A stretch of DNA of 64,000 nt, taken from positions 5,017,175-5,081,174 of the forward strand of contig NC_058046.1 of assembly GCF_020085105.1 (NCBI RefSeq), written 5' to 3'. Origin of the DNA: Siniperca chuatsi. Lineage: Eukaryota; Chordata; Actinopteri; Centrarchiformes; Sinipercidae. The notes beneath the pieces were generated by a model. That model did no database searches, was not told the DNA's origin, and was given only the letters and a program-made list of their open reading frames with translations. This document shows, piece by piece, positions 12,406 to 29,279 of the stretch (position 1 is the first letter of the stretch; each line of letters starts with the position of its first letter). A program made the translations under genes and the position numbers.

Positions 12406-12627
12406 CAGTGGTTCCCAACCTGTGGGGGTCCCGACATGATTAAAAGGACAGCAGGACATTACAAAAAATCATATTTCTATTACACAAAATTGTTTATTTG
12501 TTTAGACTTTCCTCTAATATTTGCTTTTTTTCTTGTGATATACCGAATAATCTAAAAGTTAGTCAAATAAGTCGGACCTGGTCACAGTATAGATAAAAGC
12601 AACTGGTGAAAATGTTGGGAACCACTG
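12406..12627. mobile_element. short hAT-like MITE with CAGTGGTTCCCAACC termini
   Basis: The left end 'cagtggttcccaacctgtgg' is matched by the inverted right end 'tgttgggaaccactg', giving a 222-bp element with ~15-bp terminal inverted repeats. Flanking octamers CTTTATAG and CTTTTACA may be a decayed 8-bp target duplication, as in hAT elements; only part of it matches. It is non-coding and lies about 150 bp beyond the dapk1 poly(A) signal. Confidence 0.8.
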
Positions 12628-14935
12628 CTTTTACAGCACAGAACAAGACGAAGGTGATGTTCTTCCATAACAAACGGAGCTTAAAACTATTAGAACAGGT
12701 GTTGGGAATAAAGAAAATCACTCCCCACACCTTTATTCTCTTTATTAAATGCAGACAGTGATAGGAGGAGGGTGAGGGACTCGTAATAACATCCTGTTTC
12801 TGTTGTACTGGTGAGATTTTAGGAAATATGGTCTAATTTTTTTTTTTAACATGAGCACTTAAAACATCAGTTAGAGGCAGTTAACTGTTGTGGACTATGG
12901 CGATACAACTAATCATGATTTGTTAATGCTTAAAAAGAAATCTCTACATGGTGTTTCATTCAATAAAAAAACTTTCTTACATGAAGCAATTTTACAGTAT
13001 TAGGTGTTGATTCTTGTGTTGAGGTGAAGCGGCGCATTATTCATCCATTGTAACGTGGCGCTTACTTTTTCTGTAAACAAGAGCAAATTATGCCAATGAG
13101 TCGAGATAATTTCCCTTGTTCCCAGTTTAGTATATATATATATATATATATTTATGGGTTTTTTTTATTATTTAAAAAAAAAAACATTCTGGGGCTCAAT
13201 AATAGATCAAAATCCTTGATTTTTCTTATTCTTGCTTTATAATTTTTCAGATAAAGTAAAGTCCATTTGTATTTTTGGGTAGGAATTACCAAAATAATCA
13301 GGTTTGCAATGACGTAGGGTGTGTGTAACCCTGAGACTCTTAACTGAAAGCAAATCAAAGAGAGAGACACAAACAAAGATTAAAAACAAAACGCATGCAG
13401 ATTTTTTTGCAGTGCTGTGTTTGTCTGGCACTAAATCTGCAAACTCCTTATAAGTGAATGAATGTAAAACAGACTGCTACTGGGGAAAACACTCTTCTTA
13501 CCCAACAAACTTAATCAAGATCAGTAAAGATACAAATATTTAATCACCAGTGTTTGTTTAAATGACGGCCACACAATTTAAATCTCTTTGGTAAATCAGT
13601 GACAGACTGTCTTTCGGGTGCTGTGTTATTCACACGTCTCTGGGTTCATTGTGGAGCTTCAGCTGCAGAAGTGCAGGGACGTCAACCCTCCACCCACACA
13701 CTCACATGATCCGTCTGCTGCCACCTGAAGCACTCTGGGTTTGACTGTGTCCACTGTCACGTAATTATACAGGAAGAGATTAATGGAGCAGGAGGCGTGA
13801 CGTTTGAACCACGTGAATCTAAATTTGTTGTGCTTATTTTGCACGAACAGAATTTAAAACGTAGATTTGGTGAATGTTAGTTTTTAAGCATGAATTAAAT
13901 TGGGTTCGGTGGTTTAAATAAACAGTATAGTCTGAGGTCTTCCCCTTCAGAGGGATCTGTGGTTATTTCCACATTTAACACTTTGTAATGTGGTTTCTAG
14001 CCATTTGGAATAAAGTCTTAAATGTGTTTTTAACTGAACTGAGTTCATAAATACCAAAATTATTATATCAAAATAAAATATAGGCAATAACCTTTTTAAT
14101 TGCCTTTCATTAGTTTTTCCTAAATTCCTGGACATTTGTGTCAGAAAACTTCTATTTTTAAGCACATTTTCAAGACATTCATTTTCAAACCGTGCCTTAC
14201 AGTCATTATCAAGAAAAATGCATTTTTTTAAACTTGTTTCAATGTGAGCATGAGCTCAAACTGTACTTCCATCTGTTGGAATCAGTTCTGCCTACAAAAA
14301 GAAACCGCTGTCCTCTCATACAGGAAATATTAAAGATATACAGTACAGTAGATCATGTCACTCATGGTGCATGTATGGAAATAACAATAAGCTGACTACA
14401 TCACAGTTGCGAAAACCCGCATAAATGATCAATAATTAACCACAGCGTGTTACCGAATACTCAAAATATATTCTCTGATTCATGGCCTCGTCCAGATTGC
14501 AGTCAAAAACGTACAAGTACATGCACAGTACACACCATAAATACATTTGTACCCATGATTAAACTTCTGTCACGTGATGAGGTGATGCAAACATTTCTCA
14601 ATCTGTAGACAAACAGGTTGAGTTTCATTCTTATATATATCAGTATATAAGGGAGTTTGTTGGCAAGGCTTTTTACTGGTTATTTACCTTTCATACACTT
14701 CCTTAGTACTGTAAATATTCACTGTCCTTTAATAAACTGTAACAATTAAACATTTACTTAATATTTTCATATGTATGTAAAGGTCTAACTATAATCAAGG
14801 CTTTACTACCTTTTTTGTAAATGATCTCCTGCATCACATCGCTAACGTGCAAAGCAAACAGCTAAAGATCCATTTGTTTTTGCAGAATTGTCACCAAGAT
14901 TTATTGTCACTTATAAGCCAAAATATATAAAATAT

Positions 14936-15140
14936 ATTAGCATGTTAATTAACGCATGTTAACATGAGTTGGTTAGCTTGCTCGCATGCAGCATAGTAAC
15001 ATGCTGACGTTAGCGTGCTAAAATACAAAATGTCACATGCTAAACATCACCATGTTAACATCTTATAGCTGTTAGTTGAGTGCATGTTAAGCACGGATGT
15101 ATTAATGTATGTTATCATGCTACCGGCTAACATCAACATC
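14936..15140. repeat. 'ATGTTAACATG'-rich dispersed repeat
   Basis: Multiple short palindromic words (catgttaac, gttaacatg, 'catgctgacgttagcgtgct') recur. A related copy is at 63640-63745. A fragment of the CAGTGGTGGAA MITE interior ('gtaagcagcattttactg') follows near 15180. Confidence 0.6.
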
Positions 15141-16149
15141 AGTACAATAATGGATTATTACAGTATTACTGATGCATAAACATGTAAGCAGCATTTTACT
15201 GTTGTAGCTGGGCGAGGTGCTAACTTTAGCTAATGTGTTAATAGCAGTGCTTTGAACTGAATTCTAACAGCTGATGTTAACTAAAGCACAGCTGAGGCTA
15301 ACTTAGTCCAGCTAATGAATCTGAGATTGTCAAAAACACCACAAGGTAGTAGCTGTTCTGGAGCTTTCAATCATATCACATGATCTTCAGCAGATGGAGT
15401 TTGCCCTGTTGCTGTGTAAGTGTGGATGTTCTGATGATTTCTGAGCACTTTAAGGACTTCTCTTCCATGTTGTCTTAAACGTTGGAAGTTCAAAGATTAT
15501 TCTTGATCTTGGAAACAACAGTTGATGATGATCTCACCCCAATGTCCATTTAGTTGCTGTCCTGGGACTTTAAATCTCACCACATGATCTTCATCATCTA
15601 TTAACAACATAGTGTTTCCTCTGGTGCCACTATCAGGCCAAACTTTATATTTTTTACCCCTCTAGTGGTAATGATGGAGTAATAGTTTTCTGTCAACAAT
15701 TTTGTTTTTATTATGTATTACAGCCTCACGGTACTGCTAGCATGGCTAGACCTTTAGTGTTGTGGTATTACCTAATCAACGACTTTCTGGATCAATAACG
15801 TTAACAAACAACTGAGGCTGTTTTGTGAAAAAACAACATGTAGGGGTGATAGTGACCCCAGTCTGTTAACCTTTGTGTCTGGATGGGAAGACCAGACCAG
15901 CAGCTGATAACCTTCCTGTTGTGTTGGCTGAGCGGCATTCTGATCTGAGGATAAATGATACGTTAGTGGTTCACCAAAGTACATCACCACTCCTCTTCAA
16001 CAGCCTGTTTCAGTGAAGATAAACTGAATATAGACGACAGGAAATCATTTGACTACACAAACATGTTGACAAAGGCATCTAGATAGTGAGACTGTATCTT
16101 AATTTTATATGTTGTAAGGACAGTGGCCTTCGATATGTAATAAAGTTTG

Positions 16150-16912
16150 GGGGCTTATTCGCTTAGATGACAAGATTAATACCACTCTTATGTCTGTGCG
16201 GCAAATATGAATCTAGCAGCCAGTTAGCTTAGCTTAGCACAAGGACTGGAAACAGGGGGGAACAGCTAGCCTGGCTCTGTCCAACGGTAATAAAATCCAC
16301 CTCCCAGCACATCTTAAGCTCACTAATTAACACAATACATCTTGTTTGTTTAATCAGTACAAAGGATAAAATGAACAAATCAACGTTTGATGGGGTGTCA
16401 TGTGTTGAACTGTTTCTTGCCCAGGACCAGTTGCCAGGCAACAGCTCCAGGAAGTTACTGGTCCAGAGCAATAGCAAATTGTCATTTTTATACTTTGGTT
16501 TAATCAAAGGTTTCGGATTAAACAGACAAGATATAACGTGTTAATTAGTGAGCTTTGGAGGTGCTGGTAGCTAGTTAGCTTAGCATAAAGACTGGAAACA
16601 GGGGAAAACAGCTACCCTGGCACATAAGTGCCTGTAAAACTGCAACTTGTCCTTTTTACTCTGGTTTTTGTACAAATTATAAAAACAAGATATATGTTAG
16701 TTAACTTTAGAGGTGCTTGTAGGTGGATTTTGTTACCTTTGGACACAGCTAAGCTAGCTGTTTCCCCCCTGTTTCCAGTCTGCTAAGCTAAGCTAACCAG
16801 CTGCTGGCAGTAGTTCCTATATCGTACCGACAAGAGTGGTATCGATCTTCTCATCTAGCTCTTGACAAGGAAGCGAAAAAGCTTATTTCCCCAAATGTCG
16901 AACTTTTCCTTT
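16150..16912. mobile_element. palindromic MITE cluster (nested copies)
   Basis: The left arm carries 'ataccactcttatgtctgtg' and 'cttagcttagcacaaggact'. The right arm carries the inverted forms ('ccagtctgctaagctaagct', 'gtggtatcgatcttctcatc', 'ccaaatgtcgaacttttcct'). An additional internal 'ttagcttagcataaagactg' near 16575 indicates more than one copy, probably a nested or tandem insertion. Confidence 0.7.
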
Positions 16913-17630
16913 GGAGTTAAAACATGTAAACAGAGAAAATATATTCAGTTATTTGCATGTTGTCCGCTTCATCTCAAACCCTTGTATTGCCTAAAAATAT
17001 TTTAATTTGACACTTCAGTTAATATTGCTGATAAACCATTGGCCCTTTTACGTATTGCTACTTGTATTTAAGCAACGGATATGAATACTTCCCCCCTGTT
17101 GACAATATTTACGAACATGAAAAGCCAACTGCAGGTGACTAAAAGATGGATATGGTAAGTGACCAGACTTGCATGCTGATACAGGAAGTGCTCAGTCAAC
17201 CACTGTCATGTGTCGCTCTGCTTAAACAACACGACCCAGTCATACATCAGCTGCTGAGGACGCAATTTGCTTTCAAATTCCTGCAAATGCAAGGAAATGG
17301 TGTATTTTTAGCCTACTGTAAAGTATGATGCCATGTTAACATAACCGCAGCGTTGCACCAAGGAAATTTTGGAACATCATGCTTCCTGAATGTGACAACA
17401 GAAAGACATGACACATTACATGGACAGATGTAGACGAATCATGTCACATTATATCACTGTTTAGCATTTAATGTATTTGTTGTTAGTATGAGGTTTGTAT
17501 GATTTAATCAATTTACTTTTTTGAGTACCAATAAATCCTGGTTTCAGCAGCCCAGGGAAGTTTAAAAACTTACATGTGGTGGGTATTTAATTGGTTGATT
17601 CCAGTATTTTTAGACTCATTATATTCAAAG

Positions 17631-18072
17631 CAGTAGTTCAACATTTTGGGAAATACACTCATTAGCTTTTTTGTCAAGAGTTAGATGAGAAGATCGATAC
17701 CACTCTCATGTCTGTACAGTTAATATGAAGCTAGATAAATATGAAGATGGAGCCAGGAGCCAGCTAGCTTAGCTTAGCACAAAGTCTGCACAAAAATCTG
17801 CCTACCAGCAACTCTGCAAGCTCACTAACATGTTATATCTTGTTTAATTCGTACAAAAACCAAAGATTAAAAATGACAAGTTGCCTGTTTTACAGGCAGT
17901 TATGTGCAAGACTAGCGGTTTCCCCCTGTTTCCAGTCTTTATGCTAAGCTAACCGGCTGCTGGCTCCAACTTCATATTTATCGTAAATAACTGAGAGTGG
18001 TATCAATCTTCCCATCTAACTCTTGACAAGAAGGCCAGTAAGCTTAGTTCCCAAAATGTCAAACTATTATTT
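17631..18072. mobile_element. palindromic MITE, intact-looking copy
   Basis: It starts 'cagtagttcaacattttggg' and ends 'cccaaaatgtcaaactatta', the inverted complement. Internal arms 'gataccactctcatgtctgt' and 'gagagtggtatcaatcttcc' also pair. The ~440-bp element is non-coding, with extended inverted-repeat structure. It is the same family as 16150 and 57000. Confidence 0.8.
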
Positions 18073-18207
18073 TATTAATAAAAAGGGAGTCCCAACAGAA
18101 GATATAATTGCCAAGCTGAATAAATAAAATACGAAGGAAAAAAAGAAATAATTTAAATAGGTCTGGACTTTAGTCTGTGCACCAGTATTTTCATTATTTG
18201 TGGTTCA

Positions 18208-18567
18208 CAGTGGTAGAAGAAGTACTCAAATACTTTAAGTAAAAATACATAAGTATTGTCAGCAAAATAATGCATTAACGTGTAAGCAGCATTTTACTGC
18301 TGCAGCTGGTCAAAGTTGGGCTAATTGTAACTACTTTATATACTGTTTGGTAGTTAAATCTATAGAAAAAATGCATTTTATTTGTTGATTATCAACCTGA
18401 AAAGTAACTAAAGCTGTCAGATGAAAGCAGCAAAAAAAGACTAAGATTTCCCTCAGAAATGTGATGGAGTCGAAGTATAAAGTAGCCTGAAATACAAATA
18501 TTCAAGTGATGTAAAGTGCCTCAAAAATTGTCCTTCAGTAAATGTACTTGATTACTTTCCACCACTG
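18208..18567. mobile_element. CAGTGGTGGAA-type hAT-like MITE, copy 1
   Basis: The 'cagtggtagaagaagtactc' end pairs with the inverted end 'gattactttccaccactg'. The 360-bp element is non-coding. The interior 'gtaagcagcattttactgct' is shared with copies at 51242 and 15180; a truncated copy is at 28484. Confidence 0.8.
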
Positions 18568-18894
18568 GTGTCAGACTATCACAAATAAGAAGCGTTAGGA
18601 AACAAAAGATTTTGTTGTAAATGCATAAACAAGTCTGCCTGTTCTTTCACAATCTTATCAATCACATGAGCATCGACTGATGAACTCAGACTTTGTGCCG
18701 GCAGTTCCTGGAAGTCCTGCTGTGATGCATATTCATGAAAACACTGGCCATCACTGATAGTATCATACATCTTATATATCCTTTATAGAGGTCACTGTTA
18801 TCAACCAAAAGCCCCTGCTCTTGTGTTTTTTTTAAATCATATTTGGACTGGTTGGCTAAATGTATCTCCATTTGAAGATGGGACAGTTTAGAAA

Positions 18895-19075
18895 AATGTT
18901 GTGGCAACTCTGTGCTCATCGGGAGGATACTAAAGTTTACCAGCCACAGCCTGTTCACCCTGCTGCCGTCTGGCAAGAAATATCCGCTGTCGGACCACCA
19001 GACTACGGAGCAGCTTCTTCCCTCAGGCTGTGGGACTGCTACATTCATCCTCAGCACTCCACCATGTAAAACTAC
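18895..19075 (+). mobile_element. LINE (non-LTR retrotransposon) ORF2 C-terminal relic
   Basis: The nucleotides encode, with frameshifts, a 'LLPSGKKYP...TT.QLLPSG' string that resembles the C-terminal end of teleost non-LTR retrotransposon polyproteins ('LLPSGRRYR..RTTRLKNSFFP'). It is followed by an AT-rich microsatellite. It is a dead fragment of under 200 bp. Confidence 0.6.
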
Positions 19076-20678
19076 TGTGTATATATATATGTATATTTAG
19101 TTGCATAAAGGGAACTACATAACAAAATCTCATTATACAACCCTCTGTTGCAAAATGATCAAAAAAATCTATCTTGTATTAGTTTCACTCTCTCTGTTAT
19201 CTCCTCGTCTACAGAGTAAACCAAAAACAAATATTCTCTCATGTGGGCGTCCCCTTGCACTCTTCAATTCAATGGTAAACTTGAGGGGAATTACTTTAAT
19301 TTCACTGACGGGCTTTTAAAAATCACAGCTTTGTCTGAGGCATAATCAAACAAAGTGGTTGCTCAGGTCTTGGGTGAAGAATGAGATGATGGGTCGCTGG
19401 GCATTGACACATAAAAATCCCCCTTTGTACGTATTTTGAGTATTTTTTTTTTTGAATCATTTTGCAGCTCAACCTTAACTTTAAAGTGCTGCAGTTGGTT
19501 GAAAACTCCACCTGAACTTTCACGCTGGAGTTGAAGATGAAGAGAGGCTGACTCCTTTCCAAAGCGTCCTACTTCCTAATGTAGGCGTACTGTAGTCTGT
19601 CTCTGTATGCATGTATGAAAAAGATAAACAAAAATACAATAAATATCAGGTTGGCCTCTGTATTGGTAGATACTCAATCTATCTGGACAAGAAACGTTAA
19701 TAACAGTCATTTCATCGGTCCGTTCACTAATCCATCCAGCTCAGGCTCCTGCAGCCACCAAGGAGCCCATAAACTGAATGATGTCGACCTACAGTGTCTT
19801 AAATGCTTGTTTTGTGTAACGTTTCAGTCCACCGCAGTCCTTAGTGTTAGTTAATCAGCACGTTTACATGCACACACGTACAAATCTGTGCATACATGCA
19901 GCACAGTGTGTCTGAATTTTACAAATAGTCAAGTGTTTAGTGGTGGAAACCGACTTATTTAGACTTCTAGAGGCTACTTTGTGTGAGTTAGTTAGACTTA
20001 GTCGTACATTTAATGGCCTTTTGTTTTAATTTCTGCTGTCACAGCAATACTTTCACTGTCTGAAGTCTTTGTCATGCACATGCGTACATGTAAGAAGTCG
20101 ATTAGAAACCCTGGTGACACATCTATGCGGCCAAGAAGTTTACTTTCTAGCTGGGAAAAATCAGGTTTGTCTACTCTGATTACGGGCCCCAGATTTCTTA
20201 TATACATGACATTAAAGAAATCAAATTACTGCAGAAAGCCGACACTATCCCGATTACTTAAGTGCATGTGAACACAATGAGTGCTGAGGTGAGGAGGATG
20301 AAATCCTGCACCAAAAGTCAAATCTTAACAATAAGTCAGTTGCAATAAGAAGTTTCACTCCCCCCATTTCTAATATCAACAAATGATCAGACCTATTTCA
20401 AACATCCAGTGGCATATTCCCTCATTAGGGACTCAGCTGTGTGTTTTTGCCTTACTAAGCTAATCTGAAGGCTGATTTCATCACTAAAAAAAGTCTTTTA
20501 ATCATGTGAGCGGCATTGTACGTCACTAAGAATATCTATTAGAGGGTCCTTAACATTAAACAAGTTCAAACAAACAACCCTGAGTAAATAAAAAGCCCTT
20601 TTTTTCACAGTTTCAGCTGCAACAATCCTGCAAAAAAACACAATGTCCTGTACTCGACACCATTCCAGGGGGGGGGAA

Positions 20679-20856
20679 TCACGTGCTTCCATGATGACAT
20701 CTCACGTCGGGGCGGGGCTTCGGTGTAATAAACAAGGAGCGGACCAATCAGAGAGCTCGGTGGGACGTTATTCTGCAGCCACTTGGGCCTTTATAAACTT
20801 TGTGTCTCTAGGTCAAAGCGAATCATTTCCCTTTCTTCAACATTACAGAAATCACA
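20679..20856 (+). promoter_or_regulatory. ctsl: ctsl core promoter and non-coding exon 1
   Basis: In order: an E-box CACGTG (20680-20685, context TCACGTGC), a GC box GGGGCGGGGC (20709-20718), a CCAAT box (ACCAATCAG, about 20743-20751) and a TATA-like TTTATAAAC (about 20790-20798). A short transcribed segment follows, ending at the donor ACA|GTAAGT (exon end 20856). The first intron runs to the acceptor at 21733-21734, nine bases before the ATG codon. The order and spacing of elements are textbook for an RNA polymerase II promoter; the transcription start near 20820 is inferred. The CACGTG box suggests control by MiT/TFE factors, as known for lysosomal genes. Confidence 0.75.
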
Positions 20857-21743
20857 GTAAGTCTTTCAATTTCCTCATTTTACTCGCTCTCTGATGCTTG
20901 ACGCCTAAATTCAGGGCGGTAATATTGATGCATTTAAGTTTGTTTTTTTTCTTCCGTCATTTGAGACCAGAATTAACAACATTCCAGCGTCTGTTTTAAA
21001 AAAGCGTCTATTTAAGCTAATGTCTCGTTTTAATTTAGTTTTTGAGTCAAAAATGCCTAGAGTTTTATTGTTATCCGCCAGCCTTAGCCATCTTGTTTCA
21101 TTCGGCTGCCTTTGTCGTCGTCGTCTCTCTCTCGTTTAGCTGAAAGCAGCCATTGCTAGTTTCTTTGCCTCTTCTTAAATTTAAGACAGAAGCAACATCC
21201 CACAGCAGTGGATCCATGTGGAAAAGACCGCTGTCTGGTAGCCGCCGGTTAAAGTTTTGGTTTTATTTTCGTTTTCCTGGTTGTAGTTTCGATGTCCAGG
21301 CCGGTTTCTTGGCTCTCCGCCGCCGCACCAGATCCCGTGACCTGCGAACAAAACAAAACCAGGACTCGGTTGGGATCTGGCGAAGTTTCCGCTCACCAAT
21401 TTGCAGGAAAACAGGCCTCAAACAATCAAAACCTCCCCCCTTTTTATTGCATACAGTCAACATTTATATAATATACTTATGTAATACCCTTATTTGCCCC
21501 AACTAGTATCCCTGGTTTGGGGGGGGGGGAGCTGTCGGGAAATGACTGTACTGTCGGGAATGTGTATTGCAGCTTTAATGCGGATCCCGTTTCTTTACAG
21601 ACAAACATGTGATACGGAATACGAGCATGACTCGCCCGCTTTTCCTTAGAAATTAGGTCTTTTGCAATGGAGTCCGTCTCTTTCGTCAGCAGTGGTCTTT
21701 GGAAATGGAGTCCTAACTTGTTGTTTCCCGGCAGGAAGCCACG

Positions 21744-26816
<5,073 letters not shown>

Positions 26817-27150
26817 GGTTTTGCACAGCTCCACTTTGTGAGTGTTTTTATTGCAATAGTTTGGCTCAAGGCGAAGGACGAGGCTTCGGTCAGAGCGACG
26901 CATTAACAGGAGATTCTGTGATGTTTTAAGAGAAGAAACACTGATTTTTAGGGAAATGGCGCCATTTTGTTTTGGCTGGTTTGATGCCACTTTATTTCGT
27001 CTGAAGATTTTAGTCTAGTGTTTTATTGTTTGTAAATATGTGTATGCTACTTGGTGAGTGATTCGTTAACACTTGCTTCGGTCATTGTAAATGTCGTTTT
27101 TTTTTTTTTCTACTTTTACTGTGATCAATTAAAGTTGTGAAACACTAGTT
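26817..27150 (+). other. ctsl: ctsl 3' UTR
   Basis: This stretch runs from the ctsl stop to just past an ATTAAA signal at 27128-27133. It contains a T-rich tract at about 27100. No structure of note was recognised. Confidence 0.75.
27128..27133 (+). promoter_or_regulatory. ctsl: ctsl polyadenylation signal (ATTAAA)
   Basis: ATTAAA lies 312 nt after the stop codon. A GT-rich 'gtttggtgtttgg' lies about 20 nt downstream, as expected for cleavage-factor binding. Confidence 0.7.
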
Positions 27151-28115
27151 TGGTGTTTGGAATATTTTTTTGATTGCTTTGTATATTGTCGCTGTGCTGT
27201 GAAAACCACGTATCCCCCAAAATGTCAACTTCTCATGAGCCAAGAACAACAGCCTTACGTTCAGCTCTGACTGTGTTTTTCGGGAAGTCTAGTGGGTTTT
27301 TAACGGAACAAGTTTCTCAGCACATAAAGCAACATTTCAGTTTTTCTGGAAAAATTCAAAGTCACCTGATTTGGCGATACATGTGTTTTCATAAAGATTA
27401 TACATAAAAAATACTGTACAAAGTGCCGAAATGAAGCCATTTATTTGTGTTTCTCCTAAAAATAAGAACAAAATAAACACACTTATATTTAAATAAATTA
27501 TTTAGGTTAGAAAAATGCAGAGAAAAAACTTGCATCATTATATGGCAAAGCACTGTTTTGATTAGCGGTGAAAGGTGCTTAGCATTAAGTAATCCGTCAC
27601 CTCTATTGATCCCTAACTTTTAAAGACTCTTCACTCAGACAGAAGCACCAACAGAGGGCCATTGATTGACGAAGGATGTTTGTTTTGTAAAATTAATCTT
27701 GTTTCTCAAAACCCTCACTGACAAATTTAGGGATCAGTGTCGCCACATAATATTCTCAGCTGTTACAGATAAATGGAATTGATCGCAAAATCATTTCTGG
27801 ACCTGCTATATCTTTTAATTAAAACTATAAATCTTGTAACTAAAGCTACCAAACACAATATTTAATGTTTTAATTGTGTTATTCAGAGCGCTGTACTCTG
27901 TTGTTAACCTCACATGCTGGTTTGACATGTAGAGCAAAGACTGAGTCATATGATCTCAGTAAAAGCAGCTGTGCTCCCTGACGTCTGGTACTGGGATCTT
28001 ATAGGATTATTGATTCTTTAACAATGGCGTTGATTCATAAGGAAACAGAGTCGCCCCTTTACTGCGGGGAAAGTGGTCACTTAAAGATGAGTCCTTAAGG
28101 TATTAGGTGTTAACT

Positions 28116-28300
28116 AGGGCTGCAACTAACGATTACGTTTGTTGATTAATGTGAACTAAATGATTTAAAGATAATTTTATGATAAGATGTCAGAAAATTG
28201 GTTCCCACAGTCTGTGGTTACGTCATCAAATGAGTTGTCCAACAATCCAAAACCCAAAGATATTCAATATACAATGATTTTCCAGATTCTTTGCTACTCT
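28116..28300. mobile_element. 'agggctgcaactaacgatta' MITE, copy 3 (degraded)
   Basis: It shares the left terminus and the 'gataagatgtcagaaaattg' interior with the copy at 9925; the right end is not clear. Confidence 0.65.
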
Positions 28301-28483
28301 AATTGCTCTTTATTCTTTGTCTACGTTTTGCTCAAAAGTTTGATTCAATTTCCGTATATTCAGATTAAAAATATCTTCTCAAAAGTGAGATGTATAGAAG
28401 TATATAATGTATTTACAAGAAGTTTTACAGTAGGTTATTATAGCAAAACTCAAAATTGCACTTTTGAAAAATATGTTAAGGCC

Positions 28484-28605
28484 CAGTGGTGGAAAGTAAA
28501 TAAGTACATTTACTCAAGTACAATTTTGAGGTACTTGTACTTTTACATTTTATGCTACTTTATACTTCTACTCCACTACATTTTAGAGGGGAATATTGTA
28601 CTTTT
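28484..28605. mobile_element. CAGTGGTGGAAAGTAA MITE, truncated copy
   Basis: It begins 'cagtggtggaaagtaaataa' with 'cttctactccactacatttt'. Only the left portion is present compared with 18208 and 51242. Confidence 0.7.
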
Positions 28606-28666
28606 TACTGCTCCTCGCCATGATGGGATGAACACCATTCCTCCCCAAGAGGAATTTATTTATATA

Positions 28667-28765
28667 TAAAGCCTTTATTTAATCAGATGATATCATTAAG
28701 ATCAAGATCTCTTTTGCAAGAGAGACCTGAGTACAGCAAAAATAAACCTAGCCAGACATAACAAA
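28667..28765. repeat. teleost dispersed repeat fragment
   Basis: The 'aaagcctttatttaatcaga' and 'agatctcttttgcaagagag' pattern is a recurrent teleost repeat. A weak related piece, 'acctggttaaataaataaa', occurs at about 50945. Confidence 0.5.
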
Positions 28766-28854
28766 ATGACATATACCATCAGAGACAGTCACAGACGATA
28801 AGAGTTCAGTTATATCATTTGGTGTTATGGAGATGGTGGTGGAGAGCATTGTCT

Positions 28855-28995
28855 TACACGTTGGTCCAAAATCTTCCATAGGTGTGAAACTGGGTTGAGA
28901 TCTGGTGACTGTAAAGGCCGTAGCATTTTATTGACATCATTTTCATCCTCACCGACCCGTTCAGTGAGCCCTGGTGCACAGAAGCATCTGCATTT
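28855..28995 (-). pseudogene. transposase C-terminal relic (Tc1/mariner-like)
   Basis: The minus strand encodes '[20 protein letters not shown]', resembling the 'SPDLNPIEHLWDxL' region around the last catalytic acidic residue of Tc1-like DDE transposases. The match stops within about 50 codons and no upstream domain remains. Confidence 0.5.
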
Positions 28996-29239
28996 ATGTT
29001 TCTCCACTCTTTTATTCAGGTTTTTCCTTTAATTTGTCCCCCGTCTGTGTATTTTGATGATAATACTTTTACTTAAGAACAATTTCGAATGCAGGACTTT
29101 TACACTATTACGCTAAAAATCTGATAACAGTGAAGCTTTCTCTTTTAACGAGTTATTTTAGGTCAGATATGGCCTGCTGACTGACCCAAATCACAGTATT
29201 AAAAGTGTCCTGTCTTAGCAGTAAAGCTGGTCAGGGTGA

Positions 29240-29241
<2 letters not shown>

Positions 29242-29278
<37 letters not shown>
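29242..29278 (+). repeat. (GT)18 microsatellite
   Basis: A perfect GT dinucleotide run lies in intergenic sequence. Confidence 0.97.

Positions 29279-29279
<1 letters not shown>

Larger units (their letters stand above)
12266..20640. other. dapk1-ctsl intergenic region, repeat-rich
   Basis: No coding exon was recognised. It holds a hAT-like MITE (12406), a TGTTAACATG-type repeat (14936), palindromic 'agcttagcac' MITEs (16150-18072), a CAGTGGTGGAA-type MITE (18208) and a LINE C-terminal relic (18895). Reading frames up to 123 codons in this stretch overlap repeats and show no family resemblance. Confidence 0.75.

Noticed and set aside
14936-15140. Regularly recurring short palindromes resembling a CRISPR or satellite array
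   Set aside because: Spacing is irregular, units are only 8-10 bp, and a second dispersed copy exists. It is a eukaryotic interspersed repeat.
28187-28669. 160-codon + strand open frame
   Set aside because: It runs across two MITE copies and low-complexity AT-rich sequence; no domain or signal was recognised.
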